Under the pieces are notes generated by a model. That model searched no databases and was not told the DNA's origin. It saw nothing but the letters and a program-made list of their open reading frames with translations. A program made the translations under genes and the position numbers. A DNA stretch of 64,000 nt from Anaerolineae bacterium (GTDB lineage Bacteria; Chloroflexota; Anaerolineae; Caldilineales; Caldilineaceae): the NCBI GenBank assembly GCA_030432295.1, contig JAUIHI010000013.1, positions 1 through 64,000 on the forward strand. The letters run 5' to 3'. This document shows, in pieces, positions 8,395 to 16,773 of the stretch (position 1 is the stretch's first letter; each line of letters begins with the position of its first letter).

Positions 8395-10335
8395 TCAGGT
8401 CCGTTTGAATGCCTTCTCCAACTCGCCGGACGACAACTGAATCATCGTCGGTCTGCCGTGGGGACAGGTGCGGGGAGACTGGCACTCCTCCAACTGGCGC
8501 AGCAATTCCTTCATTTCGATGTCGCTGAGAATCTGTCCGGCTTTGATCGAAGCCCGCTTGCAGACCATTTTGACCAATTCCGCCTCCAACTGCTCTCCCA
8601 CCAAATCCCGCTCCTGGGACAATCCCTGGACAATCTCCTCCAACATTCGGCCCGCGTCCTGTCCGGCCAGCACACTGGGCACAGAGCGCACCAGCCAGGT
8701 GTCCCCACCAAAGGGTTCCACCTCAAAGCCCACCGCGGCCAGTTCGGGCATAAAAAGCGTCACCTGTCCGGCCAGCGCGTCGCCCAGATGCAGAGTAAGC
8801 GGGTTCAGCAATCCCTGGCGGGGGATGCCGCCGCCGGGAGCCAGCCGCTGGGCCATAAACTTCTCATACATCACCCGCTCGTGGGCTGCGTGCTGGTCGA
8901 TCAGAAACATTCCCTCTGGCCCCTCCGCCACAATATACATTGCCCCCACCTGGCCAACAACCCGCAGGGGCGGAAGGGTGGTGCGCTGTCGGGCGGCAGA
9001 TGGCGGCGGCGGGCTGGGATGCTGGGGTTCTGGGATGCTGGGGGATGTGTCTGGCGCTATTGGCAACGGTGCTGGGTCCCGGGGCTCGTACAAGTCCATC
9101 GCCCGCTGGGTCTGCCCCGCGGAGAGAATACTCCCCCGGCGTTCAGCCCAGCCCGAAGGCAACCCGGCCGCGGGGGATTCGCCCGGCACGGCCCAGCCAT
9201 CCGTGTCAGCGGCAGTGTCGGTGTCATCCCCGTCGCTGTCTGCGCCCATCGCAAAACCGGGCACGCTGGCATTCTCCACCACCACCCGGCGCACAGCCCG
9301 CTGCACCGCCGAAAAGATATCCCGGGCCTCCTGAAAGCGCACTTCCGTCTTGCGCGGGTGAACATTCACATCGACTTGGGCCGGGTCCATCTCCACAAAA
9401 ATCACACCGATCGGAAAGCGACCCACAGGCAGAAGGGTGTGATAGGCCTGGATGACCGCGTGGGTCAGGCTGCGATCCTCCACATAGCGGCGGTTGACGA
9501 AGAGATCGATGCCCCCCCGGTTGCCACGGGTCAGCACGGGCAAACTCACAAAACCCGACACCTGAATCCCGCTGTCCACTTCCTTTTTGCTGTCCTTGCC
9601 CCGAAAATCCACCTCCGGGATCACATCCCCGCCCGCATCTCCCCTATCCAATCTCCGGCTTTTCCCTACTCCTATCATCTGTCGGGAATTCTCCAGCCCA
9701 TAGATTTTCGCCAGCACATCGGTCACCTCACCGCTGCCGGTGGACTGGAAGAGCAGCCGCCCGTCGTTGATCAGACTGAAGCGACGTTCGGGCCAGGCCA
9801 GGGCATAGCGCTGGACAATCGACGAGATGTGACCCGCTTCGGTGCTCTCTTTGCGCAGAAATTTCTTGCGGGCCGGGGTGTTGAAGAAGATGTGTTCGAC
9901 GCTGACGATTGTACCAATCGGCATACCCGTCGCGCCTTCGGAGACGATCTGCCCGCCCTCGGCGCGAATCTGTGCGCCAGCCTGGGCGCTGGTGTGGCGG
10001 CTGGAAAGGGTTAGGTGGCTGACCGCGGCGATGCTGTAGAGCGCTTCGCCCCGGAAGCCAAAGGTGGCGATGCGGTTGAGATCGTCGGCGGTGCGCAGTT
10101 TGCTGGTGGCGTGGCGGTGCAGGGCCAAGGGTAGTTCGTCGGCGGGGATGCCGTGGCCGTCGTCGATCACCCGCAGCAGGCGCTGGCCGCCCTCGCGAAT
10201 TTCGACGCGAATCTCCTGCGCGCCTGCATCCAGGCTGTTTTCGATCAGTTCTTTGGCGACGTTGGCCGGGCGCTCCACCACCTCGCCCGCGGCAATTTTG
10301 CCCGCCACATCTGCCGATAGGAGATGAATGTTCAT
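8395..10335 (-). CDS. mutL: DNA mismatch repair protein MutL (endonuclease type)
   Basis: MutL couples MutS mismatch recognition to strand removal. The 646-residue product has the GHKL ATPase motifs (AAGEVVERPANVAKELIENS, DDGHGI, FGFRGEAL), a Pro/Ser-rich linker of about residues 380-440, and a C-terminal domain with the metal-dependent endonuclease motif DQHA-x2-E-x4-E starting at Asp480, followed by CKRASIKAG and CPHGRP. It is therefore the nicking type of MutL found in bacteria lacking MutH. It overlaps the upstream methyltransferase gene by four bases (ATGA) and also appears to have its own promoter. Confidence 0.96.
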   Translation of the reverse strand: MNIHLLSADVAGKIAAGEVVERPANVAKELIENSLDAGAQEIRVEIREGGQRLLRVIDDGHGIPADELPLALHRHATSKLRTADDLNRIATFGFRGEALYSIAAVSHLTLSSRHTSAQAGAQIRAEGGQIVSEGATGMPIGTIVSVEHIFFNTPARKKFLRKESTEAGHISSIVQRYALAWPERRFSLINDGRLLFQSTGSGEVTDVLAKIYGLENSRQMIGVGKSRRLDRGDAGGDVIPEVDFRGKDSKKEVDSGIQVSGFVSLPVLTRGNRGGIDLFVNRRYVEDRSLTHAVIQAYHTLLPVGRFPIGVIFVEMDPAQVDVNVHPRKTEVRFQEARDIFSAVQRAVRRVVVENASVPGFAMGADSDGDDTDTAADTDGWAVPGESPAAGLPSGWAERRGSILSAGQTQRAMDLYEPRDPAPLPIAPDTSPSIPEPQHPSPPPPSAARQRTTLPPLRVVGQVGAMYIVAEGPEGMFLIDQHAAHERVMYEKFMAQRLAPGGGIPRQGLLNPLTLHLGDALAGQVTLFMPELAAVGFEVEPFGGDTWLVRSVPSVLAGQDAGRMLEEIVQGLSQERDLVGEQLEAELVKMVCKRASIKAGQILSDIEMKELLRQLEECQSPRTCPHGRPTMIQLSSGELEKAFKRT

Positions 10336-11882
10336 TCTCGAATTATAGCATCCACGCCAACCACCACCAACAGTTCGCCGCCCGCCACATCCAGCAGACG
10401 CACGGCCACCGGGCCGACAGTGTCGCTTTTCAACGGCAAAGTATAGACGCCCGCCACCAGCGTTGTCCTGCCCTTCGGCGCGTCTATCATCCCAATCCGG
10501 AAAACTTCTCCGTCGTGGGCCGGATCGATCAGCACTGCCTGCACTGTTGTTCGCCAGTCTGCGGGTTTCTCAATCCCGGCCTGGGCAATCAGCCGGTCAA
10601 CCGCTGGGTTGGAAAATTTGAGAATTTCTAGCCGCAGCCCATCCGCTGTTCGGGTCGCTGTGACTGCTGCCGACGACTCGTTCCCTTCTCTCGGTATCCC
10701 CGCATCCCCCACCTGCCAAATCTCTCCGCCTGTCAACTCGCCACCCGCAATTCGCAATTCGCTCGTCCGCACCGCCCGCCAGTTGGCATCGCAGCCGATC
10801 CAGCCGCGGCCCAGTTCCTCGGCTACGGCCACAGTTGTGCCAGAGCCGACAAATGCATCCAGCACCAGATCGCCGGGATTTGTTCCGGTTTCGATAATGC
10901 GACGCAGCAATCCCATCGTCTTTTGGGTGGGGTAGTTCACATCTTCGCTGGGGATTGTGCCCAGGCCAGGCAGGTCCTCCCACAGGTTGTCCACGGCCCG
11001 GGTGACGACGTAGCGGCTGCGTCCCCGTTTTTCCAGATAGTATTTGATGCCGATATTGCCCCCATTGGAGGCATAGACCCGGCGCTCGTTTCCGTCTACA
11101 ATCACTTCACCGCCGTAGGGGGCGTAGATCCGTCCCGCTGCGTGCAGTTCCACCAGCTTCTCAAAGCTGTAGCTGCCCGGATGGGAGGTGCGGAAGAAGC
11201 CGCCTGCATCCTGCATAAATTGGGCAGCGGCTTCGGCCTGGCTCAGGACAATTTCTCGCCGAGGCGGATTCCAGACCGGCTGGCTATCGGCAGCGCGGCG
11301 GAAGATGTGGATGAAGTGGGTGCTGTGGGGAAAATAGTGGGCGTGGACTTTGGCTCCCCGGGCAGTCTGGCTGCGCCAGGCGATTGTGTTGAGAAAACAG
11401 TCCGGTCCGAAAATTTCTTCCAGCAGCAGATGGAGATGGCTTTGACGGCGATAGTCGCAGTGCAGCCAGATTGTGCCGTTAGGGGCGAGCAATTCCCGCA
11501 GCAACAGCAGCCGCTCAGCCATAAACTGGAGATAACCGCCGGGGGCCCAGGCGTCGGTATATTCGCTGCGTTCACCGATGACTGTCGCATTCTCACCCCG
11601 CAGCCGCACCCGGCTCGTCCAAGCCACGCCGGAATCGTAGGGGGGATCGATGTAAATGAGTTGTACTTTGCCGCCGTAGCCCTGGGCCAACAGCCAGGAA
11701 AGGCTGTCTCGGTTGTCTCCGTGCAGGAGCAGCCCCGGCTGGCCCTGGGGCGCGGAAAAACACTCCACCAGCTGTGCTGGTGGATTCCCAATCTCTACAG
11801 AAAGACGTTTGCCCGGCCACTGCAAGACCGACTTCTGTGGGGTGTCAGTATGGGTTTCAATAGGTATTCGTTTTGCCGTCAT
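10332..11882 (-). CDS. Site-specific DNA methyltransferase, beta class (N6-adenine or N4-cytosine)
   Basis: This is an amino-methyltransferase of 516 residues using S-adenosylmethionine. The catalytic motif DPPY (residues 79-82) precedes the SAM-binding motif (LDAFVGSGTTVAVAEELG, about residues 343-360), an order typical of the beta class. The intervening region would hold target recognition. About 150 C-terminal residues follow the catalytic core and I do not recognise them. No restriction endonuclease gene is adjacent, so it looks like an orphan methylase. Its stop overlaps the mutL start by four bases, suggesting shared expression with mismatch repair. The recognition sequence cannot be predicted. 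Confidence 0.88.
   Translation of the reverse strand: MTAKRIPIETHTDTPQKSVLQWPGKRLSVEIGNPPAQLVECFSAPQGQPGLLLHGDNRDSLSWLLAQGYGGKVQLIYIDPPYDSGVAWTSRVRLRGENATVIGERSEYTDAWAPGGYLQFMAERLLLLRELLAPNGTIWLHCDYRRQSHLHLLLEEIFGPDCFLNTIAWRSQTARGAKVHAHYFPHSTHFIHIFRRAADSQPVWNPPRREIVLSQAEAAAQFMQDAGGFFRTSHPGSYSFEKLVELHAAGRIYAPYGGEVIVDGNERRVYASNGGNIGIKYYLEKRGRSRYVVTRAVDNLWEDLPGLGTIPSEDVNYPTQKTMGLLRRIIETGTNPGDLVLDAFVGSGTTVAVAEELGRGWIGCDANWRAVRTSELRIAGGELTGGEIWQVGDAGIPREGNESSAAVTATRTADGLRLEILKFSNPAVDRLIAQAGIEKPADWRTTVQAVLIDPAHDGEVFRIGMIDAPKGRTTLVAGVYTLPLKSDTVGPVAVRLLDVAGGELLVVVGVDAIIRE
10342..10370 (-). promoter_or_regulatory. Internal promoter giving a possibly leaderless mutL transcript
   Basis: On the minus strand TTGGTG (10370-10365) and a perfect TATAAT (10347-10342) are separated by 17 bases. 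The ATG of mutL begins seven bases after the -10 box, where transcription would be expected to start. No Shine-Dalgarno sequence precedes the ATG (TCGAG only). The element lies inside the 3' end of the methyltransferase gene. Confidence 0.55.
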
Positions 11883-11884
11883 TG

Positions 11885-11913
11885 TTGACGTTGGGCCTCT
11901 GGCTTGTTATAAT
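11885..11913 (+). promoter_or_regulatory. Sigma70-type promoter of the 59-residue peptide gene
   Basis: TTGACG (11885-11890) and TATAAT (11908-11913) are separated by 17 bases, giving a near-consensus promoter. The region also has to contain the divergent promoter of the methyltransferase; TATAAC on the minus strand at 11912-11907 is a candidate -10 for it. Confidence 0.75.
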
Positions 11914-11960
11914 CGGCCTGTTCCCGCAAAGTGTGTGTACTACTTTCTTAGGAGAAGATT

Positions 11961-12140
11961 ATGAATCTTTCACTCTTGGCAAATCGCCGGACCTGGTTTT
12001 TGGTAGGATTTGCCCTGTTGCTGCTGCTGGCTGTCTCTTATGCGTTGACAGAGACAACCCTTGGCGCAACGCTGGCCGTAAATTTGTACCTGCCGCTGAT
12101 TTCCAATGTACCGCAACTCTGCGGCACGATTCCGTGCTAA
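11961..12140 (+). CDS. Small secreted or membrane-anchored peptide, 59 residues
   Basis: This short gene has AGGAG at 11950-11954 before ATG 11961, a near-consensus promoter upstream and a strong terminator downstream, so it is a complete transcription unit. The peptide starts with a basic region (ANRRT), then a hydrophobic core (WFLVGFALLLLLAVSYAL), then a short exposed tail containing NLYLPLIS and two Cys residues near the end (QLCGTIPC). That is a signal peptide or single membrane anchor with about 30 residues outside. The YLPLI motif resembles the LYLPFVIR end of the RCC1 protein at 39693-42038. I recognise no family and propose no function. Confidence 0.75.
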   Translation: MNLSLLANRRTWFLVGFALLLLLAVSYALTETTLGATLAVNLYLPLISNVPQLCGTIPC

Positions 12141-12178
12141 CGAGGAAGTAGTCCCGTCTATGCGTAGGTAGTCCAATC

Positions 12179-12223
12179 AAAGACCCGGCAGATCAGTGCA
12201 AGCCGATCTGCCGGGTCTTTTTT
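12179..12223 (+). terminator. Strong intrinsic terminator
   Basis: Perfect 16-base arms (12179-12194 and 12205-12220, word AAAGACCCGGCAGATC) form a G/C-rich stem with a ten-base loop, followed by a T-run. It ends the small-peptide gene and, because the sequence is nearly symmetric, could also stop minus-strand transcription from the MoaD-like gene. Confidence 0.93.
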
Positions 12224-12249
12224 GCCGAATGGAGTCGTTTGCCGTCCGT

Positions 12250-12513
12250 TTACCCGCCAGTCATCGCTGGGACAAAGTGGACTTCGCTCTCCGGCCCCAC
12301 CGGTTCCAGCAGTCCTTTGTTGCCCACCGCGCCATCCACCGCCACACTCAGGCCGGGACGGATGCGGTCGTCTTCCACGATGCGCGCGGCCACGCCGGGA
12401 TAGAGCGCTTCCAATGCCTCGACAATTTCACGCACATTCTCACCCGTCACCTCCACTTGGCTCTTGCCGTCGGTGAGCGGGCGGATGAGAGCGGGAATCC
12501 AGACTACGGCCAT
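12250..12513 (-). CDS. MoaD/ThiS-like sulfur carrier protein
   Basis: The 87-residue product has a beta-grasp sulfur-carrier pattern with the diagnostic C-terminal Gly-Gly (FVPAMTGG). Such proteins carry a thiocarboxylate used in molybdopterin or other sulfur-containing cofactor synthesis. It sits downstream of the Mo-subunit gene of a molybdenum hydroxylase on the same strand, which favours a MoaD-like role in pterin cofactor supply. AAAGG precedes the ATG. The exact pathway remains uncertain because no MoaE is nearby. Confidence 0.8.
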   Translation of the reverse strand: MAVVWIPALIRPLTDGKSQVEVTGENVREIVEALEALYPGVAARIVEDDRIRPGLSVAVDGAVGNKGLLEPVGPESEVHFVPAMTGG

Positions 12514-12537
12514 TGATACAACCTTTTGGATAGTAGA

Positions 12538-12666
12538 TATTGGGTATTTCGTTGGTCACGATTGGCGATTAGAACCGAGTTGAATTGGAGTGAAAGAATC
12601 AGTTTTGCCTACGATTCATCGCCCAATACATCTGATTGTCACTGCCAAATATCCAATACCCAATAT
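12538..12666. repeat. Inverted repeat of the TATTGGGTATT family
   Basis: Twelve-base perfect arms at 12538-12549 and 12655-12666 (ATATTGGGTATT) enclose about 105 bases in the gap between the MoaD-like gene and the Mo-subunit gene. The same words recur at 32813, 35440, 52311 and 54955. Confidence 0.75.
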
Positions 12667-12669
12667 TTT

Positions 12670-14970
12670 TTATTCCTTCATCGCTTCCAGCACCCGGGCC
12701 GGCGACATTGGCAGTTCAAACATTCGGCTGCCGATGGCGTTGGCGACTGCGTTGGCAATCGCACCGGCGGGGGGAACGATGTTGACTTCGCCCACGCCCC
12801 GCACCCCGTAGGGATGGCCGGGGTACGGCACTTCCACCAGAATCGTCTCGATCATCGGCAGGTCCAGCGCAGTGGGCATCCGATAGTCGAGCAGGCTGCC
12901 GTTGAGCAGTTGCCCCTTCTCGTTGTAGATATATTCCTCGTTCAGCGCCCAGCCAATGCCCTGCACCACACCGCCCTGCATCTGCCCTTCCACGTAAGAC
13001 GGGTGAATGGCCCGGCCCACATCCTGGGCAATGGTGTAGCGCAGAATCGTGACTTTGCCCGTCTCCGGGTCCACTTCCACATCGGCCAATTGGGTGGAGA
13101 AGCCGGGGCCAAAGCTGCGGGGGAAGACGGTCGAGCTGACCATCAACGGCTCGCCGGTCTTGTAGATCAGCGCCGCGGCCTCTTGGAAACTGATGTGGTT
13201 GTCGCCGCCGGAGAACTCGCCGTCCGCGTATTCCACCGCATCGACTTCCCACACATCCGCCAGCCGTTCCTTCATCTGCGAGAGCATCTCCACGCCCATA
13301 TTGTGGGCGGCCATCCCTGTGCTGAAGGTGGTGCGGCTGCCGCCGGTCACATCGTTGTAGGCCACGGAATCCGTGTCGCCCACCCGGGGCTTGACCTGCT
13401 CGTAGCCAATACCGACGGCTTCGGCAAACTGCATAGCGATGGAAGCCCGGCTACCGCCGATGTCGGTGGAGGCTTCGTTCAGGCTGACAGTGCCGTCGGC
13501 GTTGAGCACTGCTGTGGCGCTGGACTTGCCGCCCCAGTTGTTCCAATAGCCGCAGGCGATGCCCCGGCCCTGATATTTACCGGTCAGGGGCGTATTGTAG
13601 TGGTCCGACTCGGCGATGGCCTGGACGGTCTCCAGCAGGCCGATGGGTTCGGTGTGCTGCACCCCATCCGGTCGGCGGTCGCCCTGCTTGGCCCCGTTGA
13701 TCAGCCGGATGTGGGCCTGATCGATCCCCAATTTCTCGGCAATCTCATTCAGCACACTTTCGGTGGCATAGGCTGCGTTTGTGCCGCCGGGCGCGCGATA
13801 GGCCGCAGAGCGGGGGCGGTTGACGACGATATCGTAGCCGTCCACTTGCAGATTGTCGATGGCGTAGGGAGCCAGCACCACATTGGCCGCCGCACCCACA
13901 GGCGAGCCAGGGAACGCGCCGGCTTCGTAGTATAGTTCGGCGTGGGCCGCGGTGATCTTGCCATTGGCGTCCGCGCCGATTTTGATGCGGATGTTGGAGC
14001 CGGAAGTGGGGCCAGTGGCCTGCAACACTTCTGTGCGGCTCATCACCAGTTTGACAGGCTTGCCGCCCGCCTTTTTAGAGAGCAGCACAGCCACCGGTTC
14101 CAGGTAGACGTTGATTTTGCCGCCAAAACCGCCGCCGATCTCCGTCGGGATGACTTTGATCTGGGAGACGGGGATGCGCAGAATCTCGGAGGTCTGGTTG
14201 CGCACGGCAAAGGTGCCCTGGGTGGAAGCCCAGATCGTCACCTGACCGTCGGTGTTGTATTGGGCCGTGCCCGTGTGGGGTTCGATGTAGCCCTGATGGA
14301 CCGTCTCTGTGCGGAAGGTGCGCTCAACGACGACCTCTGCCGCCGCGAAACCGGCTGCCAGATCGCCCTGCTGGTGGCGGAAGTGTTTGGCCAGATTGGT
14401 GGGTTTGCTCCCCATCTCGCCCATTTCGTCCGTGCGCAGACCGTCCAGCAGAATGGGCGCGTTGTCTGCCATCGCGTCATCCACAGTCATCACCGGGGGC
14501 AGGACTTCGTACTTGACTTCAATGAAACCGATGGCCTCTTCCGCGGTGTGGCTGTCCACCGCGGCCACCGCGGCAATGGCGTGGCCGTGATAGAGCGCTT
14601 TGTCGTGGGCCAGAATGTTGGCGCTCAGGTACTTCAAGTTGATAGCGCTTTCGCCCAGGTCTTCCACTTTATCCGCTGCGGTGGGCAGATCAGCGCCTGT
14701 CACCACCGCTTTGACACCGGGCAGGGCCTCGGCTTTGCTGGTGTCGATGGAGAGGATGCGGGCGTGGGCGTGGGGGCTGCGCAGAACTTTGCCGTAGAGC
14801 AGCCCCTGCAAGCGCACATCCGCGCCGTAGATCGCGCGCCCGGTCACCTTGTCCACACCGTCCGGGCGCACCGGGCGACTGCCAATGATAGTATAACCGT
14901 CGGCTGGTTTGCTGGCAGGCGGGCTGGTATGGCCGTTGGTTGCGTGCATCGCTTTTTCAGTTACTGCCAT
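12670..14970 (-). CDS. Xanthine dehydrogenase family protein, molybdopterin-binding subunit
   Basis: This is the catalytic large subunit (766 residues) of a molybdenum hydroxylase that oxidises an N-heterocycle or aldehyde. Motifs include GGGFGGK for cofactor binding, an AYRAPGG loop, and the catalytic-Glu motif GVGE near the C-terminus. The loop is not the AYRCSFR signature of aerobic CO dehydrogenase, so a CO-oxidising role is unlikely. It forms an operon with the 2Fe-2S subunit (TAATG overlap) and FAD subunit upstream. The substrate is unknown. Confidence 0.93.
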   Translation of the reverse strand: MAVTEKAMHATNGHTSPPASKPADGYTIIGSRPVRPDGVDKVTGRAIYGADVRLQGLLYGKVLRSPHAHARILSIDTSKAEALPGVKAVVTGADLPTAADKVEDLGESAINLKYLSANILAHDKALYHGHAIAAVAAVDSHTAEEAIGFIEVKYEVLPPVMTVDDAMADNAPILLDGLRTDEMGEMGSKPTNLAKHFRHQQGDLAAGFAAAEVVVERTFRTETVHQGYIEPHTGTAQYNTDGQVTIWASTQGTFAVRNQTSEILRIPVSQIKVIPTEIGGGFGGKINVYLEPVAVLLSKKAGGKPVKLVMSRTEVLQATGPTSGSNIRIKIGADANGKITAAHAELYYEAGAFPGSPVGAAANVVLAPYAIDNLQVDGYDIVVNRPRSAAYRAPGGTNAAYATESVLNEIAEKLGIDQAHIRLINGAKQGDRRPDGVQHTEPIGLLETVQAIAESDHYNTPLTGKYQGRGIACGYWNNWGGKSSATAVLNADGTVSLNEASTDIGGSRASIAMQFAEAVGIGYEQVKPRVGDTDSVAYNDVTGGSRTTFSTGMAAHNMGVEMLSQMKERLADVWEVDAVEYADGEFSGGDNHISFQEAAALIYKTGEPLMVSSTVFPRSFGPGFSTQLADVEVDPETGKVTILRYTIAQDVGRAIHPSYVEGQMQGGVVQGIGWALNEEYIYNEKGQLLNGSLLDYRMPTALDLPMIETILVEVPYPGHPYGVRGVGEVNIVPPAGAIANAVANAIGSRMFELPMSPARVLEAMKE

Positions 14971-15458
14971 TATGCGCCTGCTTTCGCTTGCCCCGCGCTG
15001 GCTACATCCAGCACGGCCCGCACAATTTTGTCATAGCCTGTGCAGCGGCAGAGGTTGCCCGCCAGCCACAGGCGAACGTCGTGCTCGCTGGGGTTCGGGT
15101 TCTGTTCCAGCAGGGCTTTGGAAGAAATAATAAAGCCCGGTGTGCAAATGCCGCATTGCAGGGCCGCGTGCTCCAGAAAAGCCTGCTGGATGGGATGCAG
15201 ACCTTCGGCCTCGGCCACGCCTTCAATCGTCGTGACTGTGCGCCCTTCGGCTTCCACGGCCAGCACCAGACAGGAGTTGACAAGCACGCCGTCCAACATC
15301 ACATTACAGGCGCCGCAGTTGCCGTTGCCACAGCCTTCTTTGGTTCCGGTCATGCCCAACTCGTCCCGCAGCACTTCCAGAAGCGTCTGGCGGGTCTCAC
15401 ATACAAATGTGGTATCGTCGTTATTAATGACGGTCTGGACCATTACTTTCTTAGCCAT
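14970..15458 (-). CDS. (2Fe-2S)-binding small subunit of a molybdenum hydroxylase
   Basis: The 162-residue electron-transfer subunit carries two iron-sulfur clusters. The plant-ferredoxin-type cluster motif is C-x4-C-x2-C (EGCGNGNCGACN) with a further Cys in NSC. The second cluster motif is QCGICTPG followed by NLCRCTGY. Its stop shares one base with the start of the large subunit, and its start overlaps the end of the FAD subunit by eight bases, so the three genes are translationally coupled. Confidence 0.95.
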   Translation of the reverse strand: MAKKVMVQTVINNDDTTFVCETRQTLLEVLRDELGMTGTKEGCGNGNCGACNVMLDGVLVNSCLVLAVEAEGRTVTTIEGVAEAEGLHPIQQAFLEHAALQCGICTPGFIISSKALLEQNPNPSEHDVRLWLAGNLCRCTGYDKIVRAVLDVASAGQAKAGA

Positions 15459-16362
15459 TTCCGTTCAGTCTCCCCAAAGAATCGACGGTCGAGGTTCCCC
15501 GCGCCCGGTCGATGGCGATGCGCAATGCGCGTTTGGTCAATACACCCGACAGATGTTTGCGCTGGGCAATTGTGCCGCGCATGTCACTGATGGGTTTGGC
15601 CGCTTCCTGGGCAATCTGGGCGGCCTTCTCGAGTGTCTCTTCCGAGACAGGCTGGCCGGCCAGAGCCTCGCCAGCCGCTTTCACAAAGAGCGGTGTGGGC
15701 GCGACAGCGCCCAGCGAGATGCGGGCCGATTGAATCGTCTGGCCGTCGTCGCTGAGCACAACCGATGCGCCCGCGCCCACCACCGCAATATCCATTTCGT
15801 TGCGGGGGATGAAGCGCAGATAGGCCGCGCCAAAGTTCTTGCCCGGGGCCGGGAATTGGAGGGCCACCAGCACTTCGCCGGACTGGAGTGCATTGCGACC
15901 CGGGGCCACACAGAAATCTTCTACGGCCAGGGTGCGCGACCCGTTGGGTCCCGCAATGTGGGCGGTGACGCTGTGGACGATCAGATTGGGGATGCCATCG
16001 GCAGCCGGAGAAGCGTTGCACAGATTGCCGCCCAGGCTGGCCCGGCCCTGAATCTGCGTGCCACCGATTAGACCTGTGGAATCGTGGAGCGCCGGGTACA
16101 TCTTCTGAATGTCTGCGTTCTTGTTGATAAGATGACAGGGGACCGACGCGCCCAGCCAGAGGCCGTCGGTTCCGATGCGGATTTCCATCAGTTCGGGAAT
16201 CCGTTTCAGATCGACAACGGTTTCATACGCACGCCGACCTTCCTTCAATTGAGTCAGCAGGTCAGTGCCGCCGCTCAGGGGCCTGGCTCGTTCGCCCCCG
16301 GCAGCCAATGCAGCGACCACCTCATCGACACTACGGGCTGAAACGAAATCGAATGCTTGCAA
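15451..16362 (-). CDS. FAD-binding medium subunit of a molybdenum hydroxylase
   Basis: This subunit passes electrons from the iron-sulfur clusters to FAD. The 303-residue product has the two FAD-binding signatures, LSGGTDLL and GRASLGGNLCNASPAAD. I chose TTG 16362 because a perfect AGGAGGTG (16375-16368) stands five bases before it and homology begins at once (QAFDFVSARS). A longer in-frame start at 16530 would add about 56 residues without family resemblance. It is first in the FAD, 2Fe-2S, Mo-subunit operon. Confidence 0.92.
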   Translation of the reverse strand: MQAFDFVSARSVDEVVAALAAGGERARPLSGGTDLLTQLKEGRRAYETVVDLKRIPELMEIRIGTDGLWLGASVPCHLINKNADIQKMYPALHDSTGLIGGTQIQGRASLGGNLCNASPAADGIPNLIVHSVTAHIAGPNGSRTLAVEDFCVAPGRNALQSGEVLVALQFPAPGKNFGAAYLRFIPRNEMDIAVVGAGASVVLSDDGQTIQSARISLGAVAPTPLFVKAAGEALAGQPVSEETLEKAAQIAQEAAKPISDMRGTIAQRKHLSGVLTKRALRIAIDRARGTSTVDSLGRLNGNG

Positions 16363-16773
16363 GGATACACCTCCTATGGGATCAGGACGCAAGTAGATTG
16401 TTTCGATAAAATCGAAGCATTCGGAACAATTGGGGATTGACAACTGGGAAAAAGATAATGGCCGGGAAGATAAAAACCGATTGGGCGGAAGGAAGGCGGC
16501 TTTGAAAACCGGTTTACAGTATCCGCTCAAACGGAAGAAATTTTCCGCGGCTGTGACTGTTTATACCACAAAATTGTGCAGAAGAAAAACGTTCTCTGCA
16601 ACTGTGGCAACTCAAGGGTACAATCAACCGGGTTTGACTGGTTCGCTCCCAGTGGAGAGTGGATGACCCGTTTTCTGTCTTCTTCCAGTAACCTTTTCCT
16701 CCCCATTTGGGTCTATCTGGCGAAGGGCCTTTCACAGCAGTACATCTATCGTACAGGTGTCACAGGAGTTCCG
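16363..16773. other. Divergent intergenic region with a palindrome
   Basis: This gap separates the minus-strand hydroxylase operon from the plus-strand sigma-ankyrin gene. A 6-3-6 palindrome (TTCGAT-AAA-ATCGAA) lies at 16402-16416, 40 bases upstream of the hydroxylase start, and is a candidate operator. TACAAT at 16619-16624 could be a -10 box for the sigma-ankyrin gene, but no good -35 accompanies it. I see no gene here. Confidence 0.5.

Noticed and set aside
12526-15036. Two long plus-strand frames opposite the molybdenum hydroxylase operon
   Set aside because: The minus-strand genes have complete cofactor motifs and coupled starts; the plus frames show nothing recognisable.
12670-16362. 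Carbon monoxide dehydrogenase (coxMSL) as the identity of the hydroxylase operon
   Set aside because: The gene order is similar, but the large subunit has AYRAPGG instead of the CO dehydrogenase signature AYRCSFR.
16437-16459. TTGACA followed by GATAAT upstream of the sigma-ankyrin gene
   Set aside because: The spacing is only 11 bases, too short for a sigma70-type promoter.
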